From assembly GCA_034509425.1 (NCBI GenBank), contig JAVTVJ010000297.1, positions 496,001-560,000 on the forward strand: a DNA stretch of 64,000 nucleotides, read 5' to 3'. The notes under the pieces are model-generated. The model was not told where the DNA came from. It saw only the letters and a list, made by a program, of their open reading frames with translations, and made no database searches. How positions within the stretch are numbered: position 1 is the stretch's first letter; every line of letters starts with the position of its first letter. Shown one piece after another: positions 12,798 to 25,164 of this stretch. The stretch is from Eopsaltria australis (Eukaryota; Chordata; Aves; Passeriformes; Petroicidae). Both the position numbers and the translations under genes were made by a program.

Positions 12798-13095
12798 GCT
12801 GAACTGAGAAGGTCAATTCATGATTTTTTAACGTTAGCCAAAATGAGAGCATCTTTAGGATCCAGGTGATGGATACAGATTATCATTGGTGTTAGAAAAG
12901 ATCCATCCTGAGGCACACACTGTGCAAATCCTGTTCCTTAAACAAGCTGAAATTGAGAAGGTAAATCCATTCGTTTTTAACATTACCCAAAAATGAGAGC
13001 ATCTTTAGGATCCAGGTGATGGATACAGATTATCATTGGTGTTAGAAAAGATCCATCTTGGGGCACACTCTGTGCAAATCCTGTTCTTTGAGTGG
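12798..13095. repeat. Tandem duplication, ~149-bp unit, two copies
   Basis: The block from 'gctgaactgagaaggt' through 'gagagcatctttaggatcc', 'ggatacagattatcattgg' and 'ctgtgcaaatcctgttc' occurs at 12798 and again at about 12946 with few differences. No family is recognised and the unit has no coding content. Confidence 0.9.
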
Positions 13096-13744
13096 CTGAA
13101 CTTTAAACTTCCAGCTTGTTTTTCATTTGGGATGTTCAAAGCAATAACATGAAAGATATTAAAAGCAAACCTTTTCCTTCTTTAAATTCCTTGTGTATAA
13201 ACATTCACTGAATGTCTGTTGAGCTGCAAAGGGAATTCACCGTCAGTGTGTCCAGGGATCTCTTTGGATTTGCTCTGCCTGGGACAGGAGCTTTGCTCTC
13301 CCAGTTTTTGCAGATTTTTTTAGCCTGGATGTGTGGGAAAGGCTTCCCCCTGCACTTCCCATCTTTGCCTGAGCCCTCTGCATCATCCAGGCACTCTGGA
13401 AATGCCTTTGCTGTTCCTGCTCTGACCTTTCCCACCCCTGCCTGACTTCAGCTTCCCCCAGCCCTCACCTGGAGATTGGGGAGAGAGAGCATCACCTGCC
13501 CTTTGTGGGAGTTGTTTGCTGCTCTCCAGCAACTCCAGGAAAAGGAAAAAGTAATAGTGTGTGGCTGCTGCCAGGAGGTGTGAAAACTGTCACTCCTCAG
13601 GTCACTGTGGTTATCAGGGATGTGAAAAGTCTCTGTCTCTCTGCAGGTGGCTTCAGAGAGAGGGAACTGAAACAGAGCAGCTATCCCATCTCTGCTCCAA
13701 TTCCCTTTGGAGCTCTGGGGTGACAGAGCCACCTCTCCATAACC

Positions 13745-14090
13745 CACAGCACTCCTGTGGTGCAGCCTCATCCCCTGGTTCAATTTGTGAGGTTTTTGGG
13801 GCAGTTTCATTGGTTTGGCATCTCTCCACTGACTCCTTGGTACAGCATCATCCCCTGGCTCAATTTGTGAGGTTTTAGGGGCAGATTCATTGGTTTGTGC
13901 AGCTCTCTGCTGACTCCTGTGGTACAGCCTCATCCCCTGGTTCAATTTGGGAGGTTTTAGGGGCAGTTTCATTGGTTTGTGCAGCTCTCTGCTGACTCCT
14001 GTGGTGCAGGATCATCCCCTGGTTCAATTTGGGAGGTTTTGGGGCAGTTTCATTGGTTTGGGCAGCTCTGCTGGCTCAGGTGACCCCTGG
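13745..14090. repeat. Tandem array, ~82-bp unit, four copies
   Basis: 'catcccctgg' recurs at 13769, 13849, 13931 and 14013 (periods 80, 82, 82). It is embedded each time in 'ggttcaatttgtgaggtttt', 'ggggcagtttcattggttt' and 'ctgctgactcctgtggt'. Unit identity is high, so the array is recent or homogenised. A 174-residue minus-strand open frame over it is explained by the repeat. Confidence 0.92.
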
Positions 14091-14301
14091 CTGCCTGCAG
14101 CTGGTGCAGAGCCAGCACTGAAGCTCTGCCTGGTGGGAAACTGGGGATACAGGAGCAGCAGCCCTGAGGTGGGAATGCACAGGGCAGGAGAAGTCTTCTG
14201 GAACACTGAAATGCATCACAGCGTGGGGTGAGTCAGCTTGTCCTCAAAAACCCTGGGAGCTGAGTCCAACAGATGGGCTCCTGCAGAGTCCTCCTTCACA
14301 G

Positions 14302-14357
14302 GGATGGATGGATGGATGGATGGATGGATGGATGGATGGATGGATGGATGGACGGAC
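14302..14357. repeat. (GGAT)n microsatellite
   Basis: Twelve to fourteen GGAT tetranucleotides, with the last units drifting to GGAC. Confidence 0.95.
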
Positions 14358-15599
14358 AAACTGCACAGGAAGCAGGGAAGGCTTCAACTGTTTTTAATTT
14401 AATTTCTTTTTTTCTCATCTTCCATGTGAAAATACATTTTGGTTCCTGTCACAGTCACAGCTTTGTGGAGGAACAGGTTAACAAAAAAATCACCTTTTGT
14501 GACGTCACCTATTTCTTAATGCTGGAATTTTCCTTCTGAGGGCTCAGGCACTCCCTGGGTTTGTTGCTCTCCGTGTTTGACTGTTAAATGTGTTTACTTT
14601 GTATGATTTGCCTGTAGCTGGCCCCAGTCACTTCTGCACTATCAGAGGTGTAACAGAAGTACTCAAAAAAAGATTTAGGAGAAAATGATTGACGATTTTC
14701 TTACAGTTCCCTGATAAAGATATCCAAACAGAAACATTTCTGGGATGAGTTTCAGTTCCCGGCAGTGAGTTTCTCAGGGAGGTGTGATACTACGATGGCT
14801 TTGTGAGGATTCACTCTCCCTCCCACACTTGTTGTCTCATGCTCTTCCTTCTGGACTGTTTTGCATCTTCTCATGCAGAAACCACATTTCATTTTTAAAG
14901 ATCAAAGTGAAATTGCCAACTGTCAAAACCAAATGTGTTTTCTGTAAGTTCTTCTCGAACACAGATTAACTTTTTATTTGTCACACTATTTTTGACAACG
15001 TGCTCCTTCCACAACCACTTCAGTCGTGTTCCCTCGAGGAAAAGTTTTCTTAAGGAAAAAAATACTTCTATCTTTGGGATATGAATCCCAGTCATTACCT
15101 GATATTTGGTATCATATTGGGATGTTCTTTCTTGGTTTGGTACAGCCTCAAGCATGTTTTTGACTTCGAGCTGTGCATTCAGCACTTGGCAGTGTTTGTA
15201 TCCCTGAAAATTATATTTCTTAGCCAGAGTTTTTCTGATCTGCATAAACCTGTAATTTTCAGTGTTTTTGATGGAATTTAAGGATTTTATTGGGGGTTCT
15301 TTAAGAATTATTCTTCAATTGTCCAGTTTGTCCAAAGCCCATTTTTCCCTCAATGTGTTCTGCCACTGCTGAGGGAGCAGCAGGGCCTTGGTGTTCCTTG
15401 AGGGACATGGTCTTGGCTCCTCTGGGATGTCTCCTGAACAATGTCATGGAATTACATGATCCCATGCTGGAAGGGCATCTCAAGGATCATCTGGTTCAAT
15501 CTTCCTTGGAGAAGCACAGGGAACTGCTGAGGAAGGGGTTTGGTTTTCCTTGGAGAGCACGTTCTGAGCTCTGCTGTGATGGTCGCTTTCATTCTGCCT

Positions 15600-16135
15600 G
15601 GACTCACAGAAGCACAGGATGGTTTGGGCTGGAAGGGATCTCATCCCATTCCACCCCTGCCATGGCAGGGACAGCTTCCACTGTCCCAGGCTGCTCGAAG
15701 CCCTGTCCAGCCTGGCCTTGGGCACTGCCAGGGATTCAGGGGCAGCCTCAGCAAATCTGGGCACCCTGAGCCAGGGCCTGCCCACCCTCCCAGGGAACAA
15801 TTCCTGCCCAATCTCCCATCCATCCCTGCCCTCTGGCAGGTTGTACCCATTCCTCCTTGTCCTGGCACTCCAGTTCCTGGTGAATTGTCCCTCTCCAGTT
15901 TCCCTGGAGCCCCTTCAGGTACTGGAAGATTCTGTGAGGTCCCCACACCACCTTTTCTTCTCCAGGCTGACCAATCCAAAGTCTCCCATCCTGGCTCCAT
16001 AGGGGAAGTTCTCCAGATCCTTTATGAACTTCATGGCCTCCTTGGGACTTGCTCCAGCAGTTCCATGTCGTCCTTATGTTGGAGGCACCAGACCTGTCCA
16101 CAGCACTCCAGCTGGGAATCCATTTCCTCATTATT
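15600..16135 (-). mobile_element. CR1 LINE 3' fragment, longest minus-strand copy
   Basis: Reading right to left gives the deep CR1 module (here as 'gaacttcatggcctccttgg' and 'cagcactccagctgggaat') and then the usual 3' modules, ending at 'cacagaagcacaggatggt'. About 535 bp remain, with no RT ORF. A degraded second CR1 end ('gatcatctggttcaatcttcc') sits just upstream at about 15455-15530. Confidence 0.85.
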
Positions 16136-16721
16136 CCTGTTTTAATTTACTATTTTCTGGTCCAGTCTAATGAACAAAATCCACCATTGTAGCAAACTCT
16201 TCCCTCTTGCTTGCAGAGGGTGAAAATCCTGTTCTCTGCTTTGCTGCTGACAACTCAGATTTAAGGAACAGCAATCCAAAACAAGGACTAGATGAAAAAC
16301 CCGAGGGAGTTGTGAGATGGTCACCAAGCAATCAGGGGTGAGGCAGGGTTTGAAATTCTCTGTATTTATCTCCAAAAGGCCCTTGCACTCTTTGCTGTGT
16401 GCTCTGGGTGATCTATGGCCTCACCCAGGCCTTGTCAAACCCCACTGCAAGGAGGCAGTTGGCTTAATTAAAGCAGATTGACGTTTTTACAGCTTCCTAT
16501 ATTTTAGTTTCTGCCAAGACAACTGACAACAAGAAATGAGGAATTTATGGAGGAATCATGAAAAATTTATGGTGGCATATGAGATTTATTCATCCAGCAT
16601 AGAAAGTGTGCTTTAAATTCTGACATCAGAGCTGCTGATAGGAAAATTTGGAAATAGACTAAACTGTTGGTTGTTTAACATGAATATTCCACGCTGGATT
16701 TCCATCCTGTGCTGTGCTTTG

Positions 16722-16990
16722 TATTTCACAGAACCATGGAGTGGTTTGGATTGGGAGGGACCACAAAGATAATCTTGTTCTGCCCCCTGCCATGGGCAGG
16801 GACATCTTCCACTGTCCCAGGCTGCTCCAAGCCCTGTCCAACCTGGCCTTGGGCACTGCCAGGGATCCAGGGGCAGCCACAGCAAATCTGGGAATTCCAT
16901 CCCAGCTCCTTCCCACCCTCCCAGGAAACAATCCCAAAATCCCATACAAGTCTACTTTCCTTCAGTTTAATGTCATTTTCCCTTGTCCTA
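16722..16990 (-). mobile_element. CR1 LINE 3' fragment
   Basis: Antisense CR1 from 'cacagaaccatggagtggtt' through 'ccttgggcactgccaggga' to 'cttcccaccctcccagga' and the tail 'ttttcccttgtcctat'. It is 5'-truncated. Confidence 0.85.
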
Positions 16991-18144
16991 TCAATGCAGT
17001 AGTTGTTGGATTTCTAACTTAGAGCTGAGTCTGTTTCACTGTTAGTCAGGATTTCAAGCTCACTATTTGTTTTAGCCAAAACTCCTGGAATAAAACCCCT
17101 GGAGTACTGCCAGTGACAAACTCACATCAAATCCTTCAATGTTAGATCTTTAAAGAAAAAAACCCAAAACATCAACCCAACACTCACGTGCACTTCTGAA
17201 AAAAAAACCCCAAAAAACTGGTTTAGATATTTATGTTTTCAGCTTTGCTGAGCACTTTGTGGATATTATCTTCACAAAGCAGAACTCGGTGTGTGGACGT
17301 ACGAGTCCACAGGGAAAAGAACAGCATTTTCCTCAGTCTCATTTCAGCCTGACTGTTGCATTAATTTCCTTTATATCTTCTGACATCTGTGGCACGAATT
17401 GTTAATTTGCTTGGTCTGGAAGTTGGTGGGAAATAACGACTCCACTGAAGCCAGAGTGCCAAACCACTCTTGCATTCAGCATTTTTTGCCGTGGTTCCCC
17501 TGACGTGACCGACTCCTCCATCGTGTGCTTAACCTGGATTTGATTGGAGTTTGTAAACCTTGCCTGTACATGGAGTTTTGTATCAGAGCTCGCTGTTCTC
17601 TCTGCTGTAAAATATCTAATCCCTTCTACTTACATGTTTCTGTTCGAGCTGTTCCCTTGTTCTGACATGGAAATCCTCCCTGTGCAAGTGTGATGGATGG
17701 AACCCAGCACTCGCCTTGATTTAACGTGGGGGGAGGTTTGTTAGAGCTGATAAATAGGAAGGGGCTGTTTTAAGACACCCTGGAGTGGGTTTTGGGCAGA
17801 GATGTGGGTGTGGGATGAGCACAACAGCTCCAAGACTCTCTGATCATGGAAATTAATCTCGAGATCTGGGAAAACTCAGCTCAGTCTGTCAGAGATGTCT
17901 CACAGAGAGCACGTGGAATGAGATAACGATGCACCGCAATTAACCCGAGCTGGGCAGCTGGAGATGAAACAAGGTTTGCTGGCACGAGAAGCTTTGCCAA
18001 GGTTTTCAGCTCGTTCAGTTGAAAGTCTGGAAGGGCTGGATTGTGTTTTGTGGGTAGATTTGTTAAATAGCAAATAGATGCTGTTAAAGGTTGGTGGGTG
18101 CCAAGGGCACGTTCTTGTGCAGTGGAAGAGGTTCCCTGGATTGA

Positions 18145-18400
18145 GGAATAGGACAGGACAAGGGGGAATGGCCTTAAGCTGTAGGAAGGCAGAGTAAGGT
18201 GGGATTTGGGCCAGGAATTGTTCCCTGGGAGGGTGGGCAGGCCCTGGCACAGGGTGCCCAGAGAAGCTGTGGTTGCCCCTGGATCTCTGGCAGTGCCCAA
18301 GGCCAGGTTGGAGCAGCCTGGGACAGTGGAAGGTGGGATGGTATGGGAGGGGGTTTAAGGTCCCTTCCCACCCAAAGCAGTGTGGGATCCTGTTATTCTT
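18145..18400 (+). mobile_element. CR1 LINE 3' fragment
   Basis: Sense CR1 from 'ggacaagggggaatggcctt' through 'cagagaagctgtggttgcc' to 'aaggtcccttcccacccaaa'. It lies about 100 bp from an oppositely oriented CR1 at 18497. Confidence 0.85.
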
Positions 18401-18496
18401 AGGAAAAGCTGGAGGTTCTCTTTTCTCCATCAGAACTGTAGGAGATGTTCACAGGTCTGTAAACGTGGCAGTGAGGAAAGATGAATCCACAGAGTC

Positions 18497-18755
18497 CTAG
18501 AACTGTATTTGCAATGTAGGTTGGAGAAGCCCTCCAAGGCCATCAAGTCCAATTCGCCCAGCACTGCCAAGGCCACCATTGCCCCGTGTCCCCAAGTGCC
18601 ACATCCACACAGCTCTTAAATCCCCCCAGGGATGGGGACTCCACCTCTTCCCTGGGCAGCTCTGCCTGGGCTGGACAGTTCTTTCCATGACCCTAACTCT
18701 CCTCTGGTGCAACTTGAGGCCATTTCCTCCCTCCTATCTTGTCCTATCCATGTTC
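18497..18755 (-). mobile_element. CR1 LINE 3' fragment (second subfamily type)
   Basis: Antisense modules are 'ggttggagaagccctccaag', 'gtccccaagtgccacatcc', 'cagggatggggactccacct' and 'ctctggtgcaacttgaggcc'. It is 5'-truncated and forms an inverted pair with the neighbouring plus-strand CR1. Confidence 0.8.
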
Positions 18756-18944
18756 TAAAGAGTTACCACCAGCTCATTTCCAGCTGCGTTGAAAAATGAA
18801 ATTGCAGTGATACTGAACCAGTTTGCTTTAGGGTTTTAGGGGTTTTTTTGCCTCCTCCCCAGTGCTCTTTAATAATAAATGAAATCTCTCCATGCAGTGA
18901 ATAAGCCTGTTTGGGATGTAAGTACTGCAGTACATCTTCCAGAG

Positions 18945-19510
18945 CCAGGGCTGGGTTTGGGAATGCTGCAGGTTCTGTCAGGAGCTTTAGGCTGCACAGG
19001 AACAATCCTGGAAAAGCCTTTTTAAAACAAAAAAAATAAGATTTACATGGTTTGGTCTCTTTATGAGAGAAAATCACCATGTAAAGGTTTGATCTTGTGT
19101 TACTCCCTGGTTTTGTATCCCTAAGTTTGGTGCTTGGATTTGGGAATGCTGCAGGTTCTGTCAGGAGTTTTAGGCAGCAGAGGAGCAATCCCAAAAAAAC
19201 CCTTTTTAAAGTAAAAGAAAAAATGGAGATTTACATGGTTTGGTTTCTTTATGCATCCAGAGAAAATCACCATGTAAAGGTTTCATCTTGTGTTACTCTC
19301 TGGTTTTGTATCACCAAGTTTGGAGCTTGGATTTGGGAATGCTGCAGGTTCTGTCAGGAGCTTTAGGCTGCACAGGTACAATCCAAAAAAGCCTTTTTTA
19401 AAACAAAAAAAATAAGATTTACATGGTTTGGTTTCTTTATGAGAGAAAATCACCATGTAAAGGTTTGATCTCGTGTTACTCTGGTTTTGTATCCCTAAGT
19501 TTGGTGCATC
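18945..19510. repeat. Tandem array, ~182-194-bp unit, three copies
   Basis: 'gaatgctgcaggttctgtc' recurs at 18961, 19143 and 19337, followed each time by 'ggagctttaggctgcacagg'-like text, an A-rich run, 'agatttacatggtttggt', 'aaatcaccatgtaaaggttt' and 'tgttactc-tggttttgtatc'. No family is recognised. Open frames of 143 and 89 codons over it are repeat-derived. Confidence 0.92.
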
Positions 19511-19689
19511 AATTAGGAAATTCAGAGTGAAGGATGCACTTAGGATGCACCAACAGCAGCAAAAGATGCTTCCTAGTGCTGCTCACTGTTTGTCCACTGG
19601 ACCACTGTGACAGCCATTGAAATGTGATATTGATCTGATCATTGTGTGGATTTGAATTTCCCTACACAAATTCTTTAAATGTCACTGGG

Positions 19690-19792
19690 AATAATTTGAG
19701 TTTTGTTGGGTTTTTTTGTTTGTTTGGCTTTTTTTTGGGGTGGAGTTTTTTTTTTGTTGGTTTTTTTTTTTTCTTTGTTTTTTTTGCCCCTC
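19690..19792. repeat. T-rich low-complexity tract
   Basis: Long T runs are broken by G (for example 'gggtttttttgtttgtttgg'). There is no coding content. Confidence 0.85.
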
Positions 19793-19896
19793 TGGATATT
19801 GATTAATTACTTGTGGTTTGATTAATGTATGTATTTATTTACTGTCAGTGTGCTGCATTTTGGCTGTTGAGTGCATGAGCAAACTGCTCTTGGTGC

Positions 19897-20010
19897 AGTC
19901 ACAGAATCCCAGGATGGTTTGGGTTGGAAGAACCTTAAATCCCATCTCATTCCACCCCTGCCATGGGCACGGACACTTCCACTATCCCAGGTTGTTCAGC
20001 ACCCCATCCA
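19897..20010 (-). mobile_element. CR1 LINE 3' end fragment
   Basis: Antisense end is 'cacagaatcccaggatggtt', 'gggttggaagaaccttaaat', 'ccctgccatgggcacggac' and 'actatcccaggttgttca'. About 115 bp remain. Confidence 0.8.
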
Positions 20011-20186
20011 AAGTGTGATCCAACAATGATCCTAATTTTAATTAATTTTATAACATACAAAATCAAAAATAAATATCAAGAATTAAATTTTGATCACCCC
20101 TCTTTTCTCCTTCATACTCAGTTTTTCTTAGATTAATCTCTATGTGTTGGTTACACAGGTGTAAATTTCAAACCTAAATTCATAAA

Positions 20187-20262
20187 ATTATTATCATATT
20201 ATTATATTTGATATTATTATTATTATTGTTGTTGTTATTGTTATTGTTATTGTTATTATAAA
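20187..20262. repeat. (ATT)n/(GTT)n microsatellite
   Basis: ATT trinucleotides pass into GTT and then into ATTGTT hexamers. An (N)n open frame on the minus strand is an artefact of the repeat. Confidence 0.92.
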
Positions 20263-21675
20263 CTATAAATTTATTACTCCCCACCTTATAAGTCTTTTGA
20301 TCTGCAATTAAGAGGATAATTAAAATATCATATTTATGAAAATGACTTTTTTTCCTGGATAGGATATTCCACAATTCACTCACCAGCTCTGGCTCTGGGT
20401 TTCCAGGTGAACGTTGTGTCCTTGAGCTCTCCTTGACTGCACTCTGTCCATTGTCAGCTCACAAAACCTCAAACATCCCCTTCCTTCCCTGAATCCCTGA
20501 ATCATGAATTCCCTGGCTCTGGGAGGGGATGGGGGAGATGCTGAGGCCACTGAGCTGCCCCAGAGCAGAGCACGGGGACACAGAGGGGACACAAAGTGCA
20601 GCTTATGGCCATCGATCCAGGCTGGGAACACCTGCAGTCTGCACTTGGCTTATTTATACCTGAGCCAGAGACTAAAAGGAGACAGGAAATTAAAGCCCAG
20701 CTTTTGAAAAGAGCAAATGGGATTTGTGCTCAGTGTCTGACTCCACTGGTCATTGGAGGGGGAATAATGTGGTTTTTTCCTTACTCTGGGAAAAGCTGTA
20801 AACATTTTTAATTCGTTTCACAAATACAGAAGTAAGATGATGCAAGTGGATAATTCCATGCTTTTTTTCTGTTTTGTCAATAACTCAGTGTAAGTCTCTA
20901 TTTTTCGTAATGAGATTTTGGTGAGTTATATTGATGTGAAAGAAATCTAAAAAGTGGCACAAATTTCTGTTGAAAAAGTTAAAAAAGAAGCAACGACTTG
21001 TAAAACTTGCTCATCCTGCAAGGATTTATGTCTGAAAGAACCTGAGCCAGTATTCAGGAGCTTTGCTTGAAGACTGGCAAGGAATGCAATGGAAATGCAG
21101 GGAAACTACTCAAGGGAGCAGCTCCTGCCATGCAAATTCCCTGGGATAAGAAGGACGTGATTTGTGAAGGTTTTCAATTTTAACCCATTTTTTTTTTGAG
21201 CTCCCAGGTCCGTTTTGGAGGCTGAATTATAGGATGGATAAGAACAGGACAGATTTAATGTCAGAATTCAGGTGTTTTAGGGCACAAACCTGGAGAATTT
21301 ACACTGCAGGTGGCAGGAGGGATGGCAGCAGTAAAGCCACAGCGACATCAAGAAGGCAGCCAAGGTTTGAAATGTGGTGCAGCTCATTTGGGGATGTGCT
21401 GCAGGCTCTGACAGACACAGGCTGCCAAAAAACGGGCAGAAATTGTCCAGACAGATGTTGCCTTTGGGCCCAGGGGCTGCTGCAGGGGATGTGCCGTGGT
21501 AGATGATGGGAAAAGGGGTTTGTAGCTCGATTTGAGGGCTCAGCCAGGAGGTCAAAGGGGTTTTCTTAGCAGGGATGGGGTGAGTTCCCATCCTGGAGCA
21601 CAGGAGAGCAGGGATGTGAAGAGAGCAGGGGATTCTGGTACCTCAAGTGATGTGGAAATAAACACCAGGATGATA

Positions 21676-22335
21676 TTTCCTGATATTAGTGAGGATTAGG
21701 GAAGGATTTCTTAGTCCTTAAAACTCCCTGATGGGAGGGGTTGGGAGACAGCAACAGGACGAGAGGAAATGGCCTCAGACTGTTCAGAGGAGGGTCAGGT
21801 TGGATATGTGGGAAAAATTATTGACAGAAAGGGTTCTCAAATGTTGGAATGAGGTGTTGAGGGCAGGGGTGGAGCCCCCATCCCTGGAGGGGTTTCAGAG
21901 CCCTGTGGATGTGGCACTTGGGGACATGGGCAGTGCTGACCATGGTGGTGTTGGTTGCTGATGGGGCTGGGTGATCTCAGAGGTTTTTTCCTGATATTAA
22001 TGAGGCTTAGGGAAGAATTTACTGGTCTTTAAAACTTCCTGACCAGAGAGAGAAACCAGGGTGGGGTTGGGCTCTGCTCCCAGGGAGCAGCAACAGGACA
22101 GGAGGAAATGGCCTCAGACTGTTCCAGAGGAGGGTCAGGTTGGATATTTGGGAAAATTTATTGACAGAAGGGGTTTTCAAATGTTGGAATGAGGTGTTGA
22201 GTCTCCATCCCTGGAGGGGTTTCAAGCCCTGTGGATGTGGCACTTGGGGACATGGGCAGTGCTGACCATGGTTGATGATGGGGCTGGATGATCTCAGAGG
22301 CTTTTCCCAATCATATCAATTATGATTCCATGATT
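21676..22335 (+). mobile_element. CR1 fragment duplicated in tandem (period ~311 bp)
   Basis: Two copies start at 21676 and 21987 with 'tttcctgatatta' and run through 'gaggaaatggcctcagactg', 'gaggagggtcaggttggata', 'cctggaggggtttca' and 'gtggcacttggggacatggg'. The CR1 sequence is sense. The second copy ends in the full CR1 tail 'ggatgatctcagaggctttt' and 'cccaatcatat'. The duplication includes non-CR1 5' flank, so it arose after insertion. Confidence 0.8.
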
Positions 22336-22845
22336 CAGGGATTAGTCAGGCTGCAGTTTTGATTCCTTTAATTTACATTTCAATTTTACTTCAGTCCTTG
22401 AATTGATTCTGAGGCTGTGGCAGAGACCTGGGAGTGAGCTTGATGTAAACTCCAGCCTAATGTTTGTGTAAATCTCATACCAATATAAGGTTCAGGAAAA
22501 ATCAGTGATTTCTTTATCAGGAATTCAGGATGTGGTTTTCCATTTTCTGTGAATTTTAATCTATAATGTGCTAATGACCTTTTTTTTCAAGAGCATTTTA
22601 TTATGGTGCCTCGTTTATCATGCTAAAAGATTTTTTTTATTTTTTATGTGATGCTAAAAGTCACACATAAATTTGATCTTTCATTCACAGTCCACTTACT
22701 TAACTGGGTATTTGATTTAAAGGTGCTTCTGGCTTGAGCACAATTTAAAGGTACTTTTGGCTTGAATTCAGTTCACTTAAAATATTTTTTTGAGGTAATT
22801 ACCACACAAATATCAATGGCAGATGGGCCCAATATGATCTTATGG

Positions 22846-22975
22846 GCAAGAATATATATATTATATTTATATATTTAATATAAAATATATTTATATATTT
22901 TTTTTTACATTTTTACTTTTTTATTTTTAGATATTTATATCTATAATTTTATTATTTATTTATTCCTGCATTTTA
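22846..22975. repeat. A/T-rich low-complexity region
   Basis: Alternating 'atatatttatat' words and T runs with almost no G or C. Nothing else is recognisable. Confidence 0.85.
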
Positions 22976-23564
22976 CTCTGAAAAATCATGCACTGGATTT
23001 GTTACTCAGGCAGTTGGGCATTGTGGGAAAATTAAACTTTGCCAACTTGCTCAGCTCTTCTTTGCTAAAGGGCCATTGTCAGAGATGCTTTGTTTGCCAT
23101 AAAGGAAGATTTGTAGTGGCAGTTTTATATAACAACAATAATATTAATTTGAATTATTTTTGGAAGGATCTGGGAGCAGCTGGGGGAGATCATCTGCATT
23201 ATGTTGACCTTACAGATGTTCAAGCTGATTCATGGAGGAATTAAGTAATTTGCCTGTGCCCATGCAGTGAACAACCAGCAGTGAGGAATGGGAGGCAGCT
23301 CATAGATTATTTGCACATGGAAAGTTCAGCTCCATTTTGATATCTTGTGCATTTTCCCTGGGAATATTGACCCATATCTCTGCTGAAATAGCACAATTCA
23401 CATCGTGGGTGCAAAAGCTGAAAAATGATTTAAAATTTTATGTAAAATTAAGGAAGGTTGATGTAATATTTAGTTTTTTAAGGTCAGCAAGGTGTGGGCA
23501 AATATTTACCCTGAAGACCCATAGGGCTGTGTACTTTTGGGGAATTTAACCTTGATGATCATGG

Positions 23565-23790
23565 AATTGTCAGAGAATTATGGAATGATTTGGGACCTTA
23601 AATCCCATCCAGTCCCACACCTTCCACTGTCCCAGGGTGCTCCAGCCTGGCCTTGGGCACTGCCAGGGATCCAGGGGCAGCCACAGCAGATCTGGGAATT
23701 CCATCCCAGCTCCTCCCCACCCTCCCAGGGAACAATTCCTGCCCAATATCCCATCCCTCCCTGCTCTCTGCCAGTGGGAAGCCATTCTTC
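23565..23790 (-). mobile_element. CR1 LINE 3' fragment
   Basis: Antisense modules are 'gggaccttaaatcccatcca', 'cagcctggccttgggcactg' and 'ggaattccatcccagctcct', then 'cagggaacaattcctgccca'. It is 5'-truncated. Confidence 0.85.
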
Positions 23791-24359
23791 CAGTTTTAAA
23801 TAATAGATTAAAACTCACAAAAATTTGAAACTGTGGGAGGAGCTCTGCCAAGGCTCCTCATGGCTTTACCTGGGGAAGAAATGCTTCTGGAATAAATGTG
23901 CCCTTCTCTTGAGCCCCTCCCTGGTGGATCCCACACCCTGGCACAGCTGGGGAGCTGCCCTTCCCCTGTCCCTCCATCAAAGAGATATTCAAGGAGGGCA
24001 TTAGATTTTTTTTATCTAAACTATGAACGTGTAAAATGATCACAAGATTCCTCTAGGCAAGAGCCCCCACCCACCCTGGAAAAGCCCAGCCACAGAGCCT
24101 TGAAGAGAAGAGCAGAAGCTGGACTCTAACATTTATTTCAAATTAATTTTCTACCATCCAGCTCCAGCAGTTCATTTTTCCTACTGAATGGGATCTAATA
24201 AGACCTAATAGGTGATAAATCAGTTTCCCAGTTTCGGGCATTAAGGAACTGCAGTGCTGTGTTCTGCTGGAGCAGGAAGGTCTCCAGCTCTCTGTTCCAC
24301 AACAAGCAGGGCATTAAATAGTCTTAAATCATCAGCCTGTCCCTTCCTCAGCTCCAGGA

Positions 24360-24745
24360 CCACTCCTGAGGCCGGGGAATTTCACAGGGAGGGATCATTC
24401 TTTATGGCAAACTCTGTAGCTGCGAGCGAAGCAATTTAAAAAACACTTTAGGAGAGTGGTTCCTGCATCCTGCTCCTGTTACAAATCACTCGGCCCCAGT
24501 GTTTACAGAATGTGCAGTTTAACCAATACAGATGGGTTATCAAATTATCCTGATGGAAACAGATAGAGAGGTTGTTTCCTATCAACAGATCCATTAGGGA
24601 CTAACACCAAAATGGGATTATTTACTCAGCATCTATTCATTCCCGCTAATTTGGCACGGCGTTATTAGCGCTGAAGCTTCACATGCAAAGCACTCCAATT
24701 CTTGGGGTAATTTGATCACGCAGGACACGTTCCTGATCCATCATT
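24360..24745. other. Candidate conserved non-coding element
   Basis: A repeat-free stretch carries several homeodomain-like TAAT/ATTA cores, a GATAA-like word and isolated CpGs (for example 'ttggcacggcgttattagcg'). It has no open frame of note. That CpGs survive in otherwise CpG-poor intron suggests constraint, but this is inference only and no alignment was available. Confidence 0.25.
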
Positions 24746-25164
24746 TTGTAGGATGGATCCCATAAACCTGTGTTTTAACACCCCAATCCTTACCCAGCTC
24801 TTACATGGCAAAGCACATCCATCCCAATTAGGAGCAGCACCAGCTCTAGAGAAGGTTTAGATGAGCCTGGGTTTATTATCCTTGGGTCTCTAACCCACAC
24901 TCCAAAGGTTTTATTGTTCCAAGGGCTCTTTTTTTCCATGTTTAAATCTGAACAAGGCTTTAGGAAGGGTCAGAGCTGCTGGAGCTCACAGCAAAGGGGC
25001 TCACCAGATCAGCTGGTGAGAATCAGCTGGGTTGCCTTGGTTGGTTTAAGTCACACAAACCCATCTGAGCTCTTTTCCTGAATCGAGGGGGGGGATGTTT
25101 GCACAAGGGGTTTTTTTGCAGCAATATTTGGGAAGTGAGAACCTCCAGCAGAAAGATGAGGATC

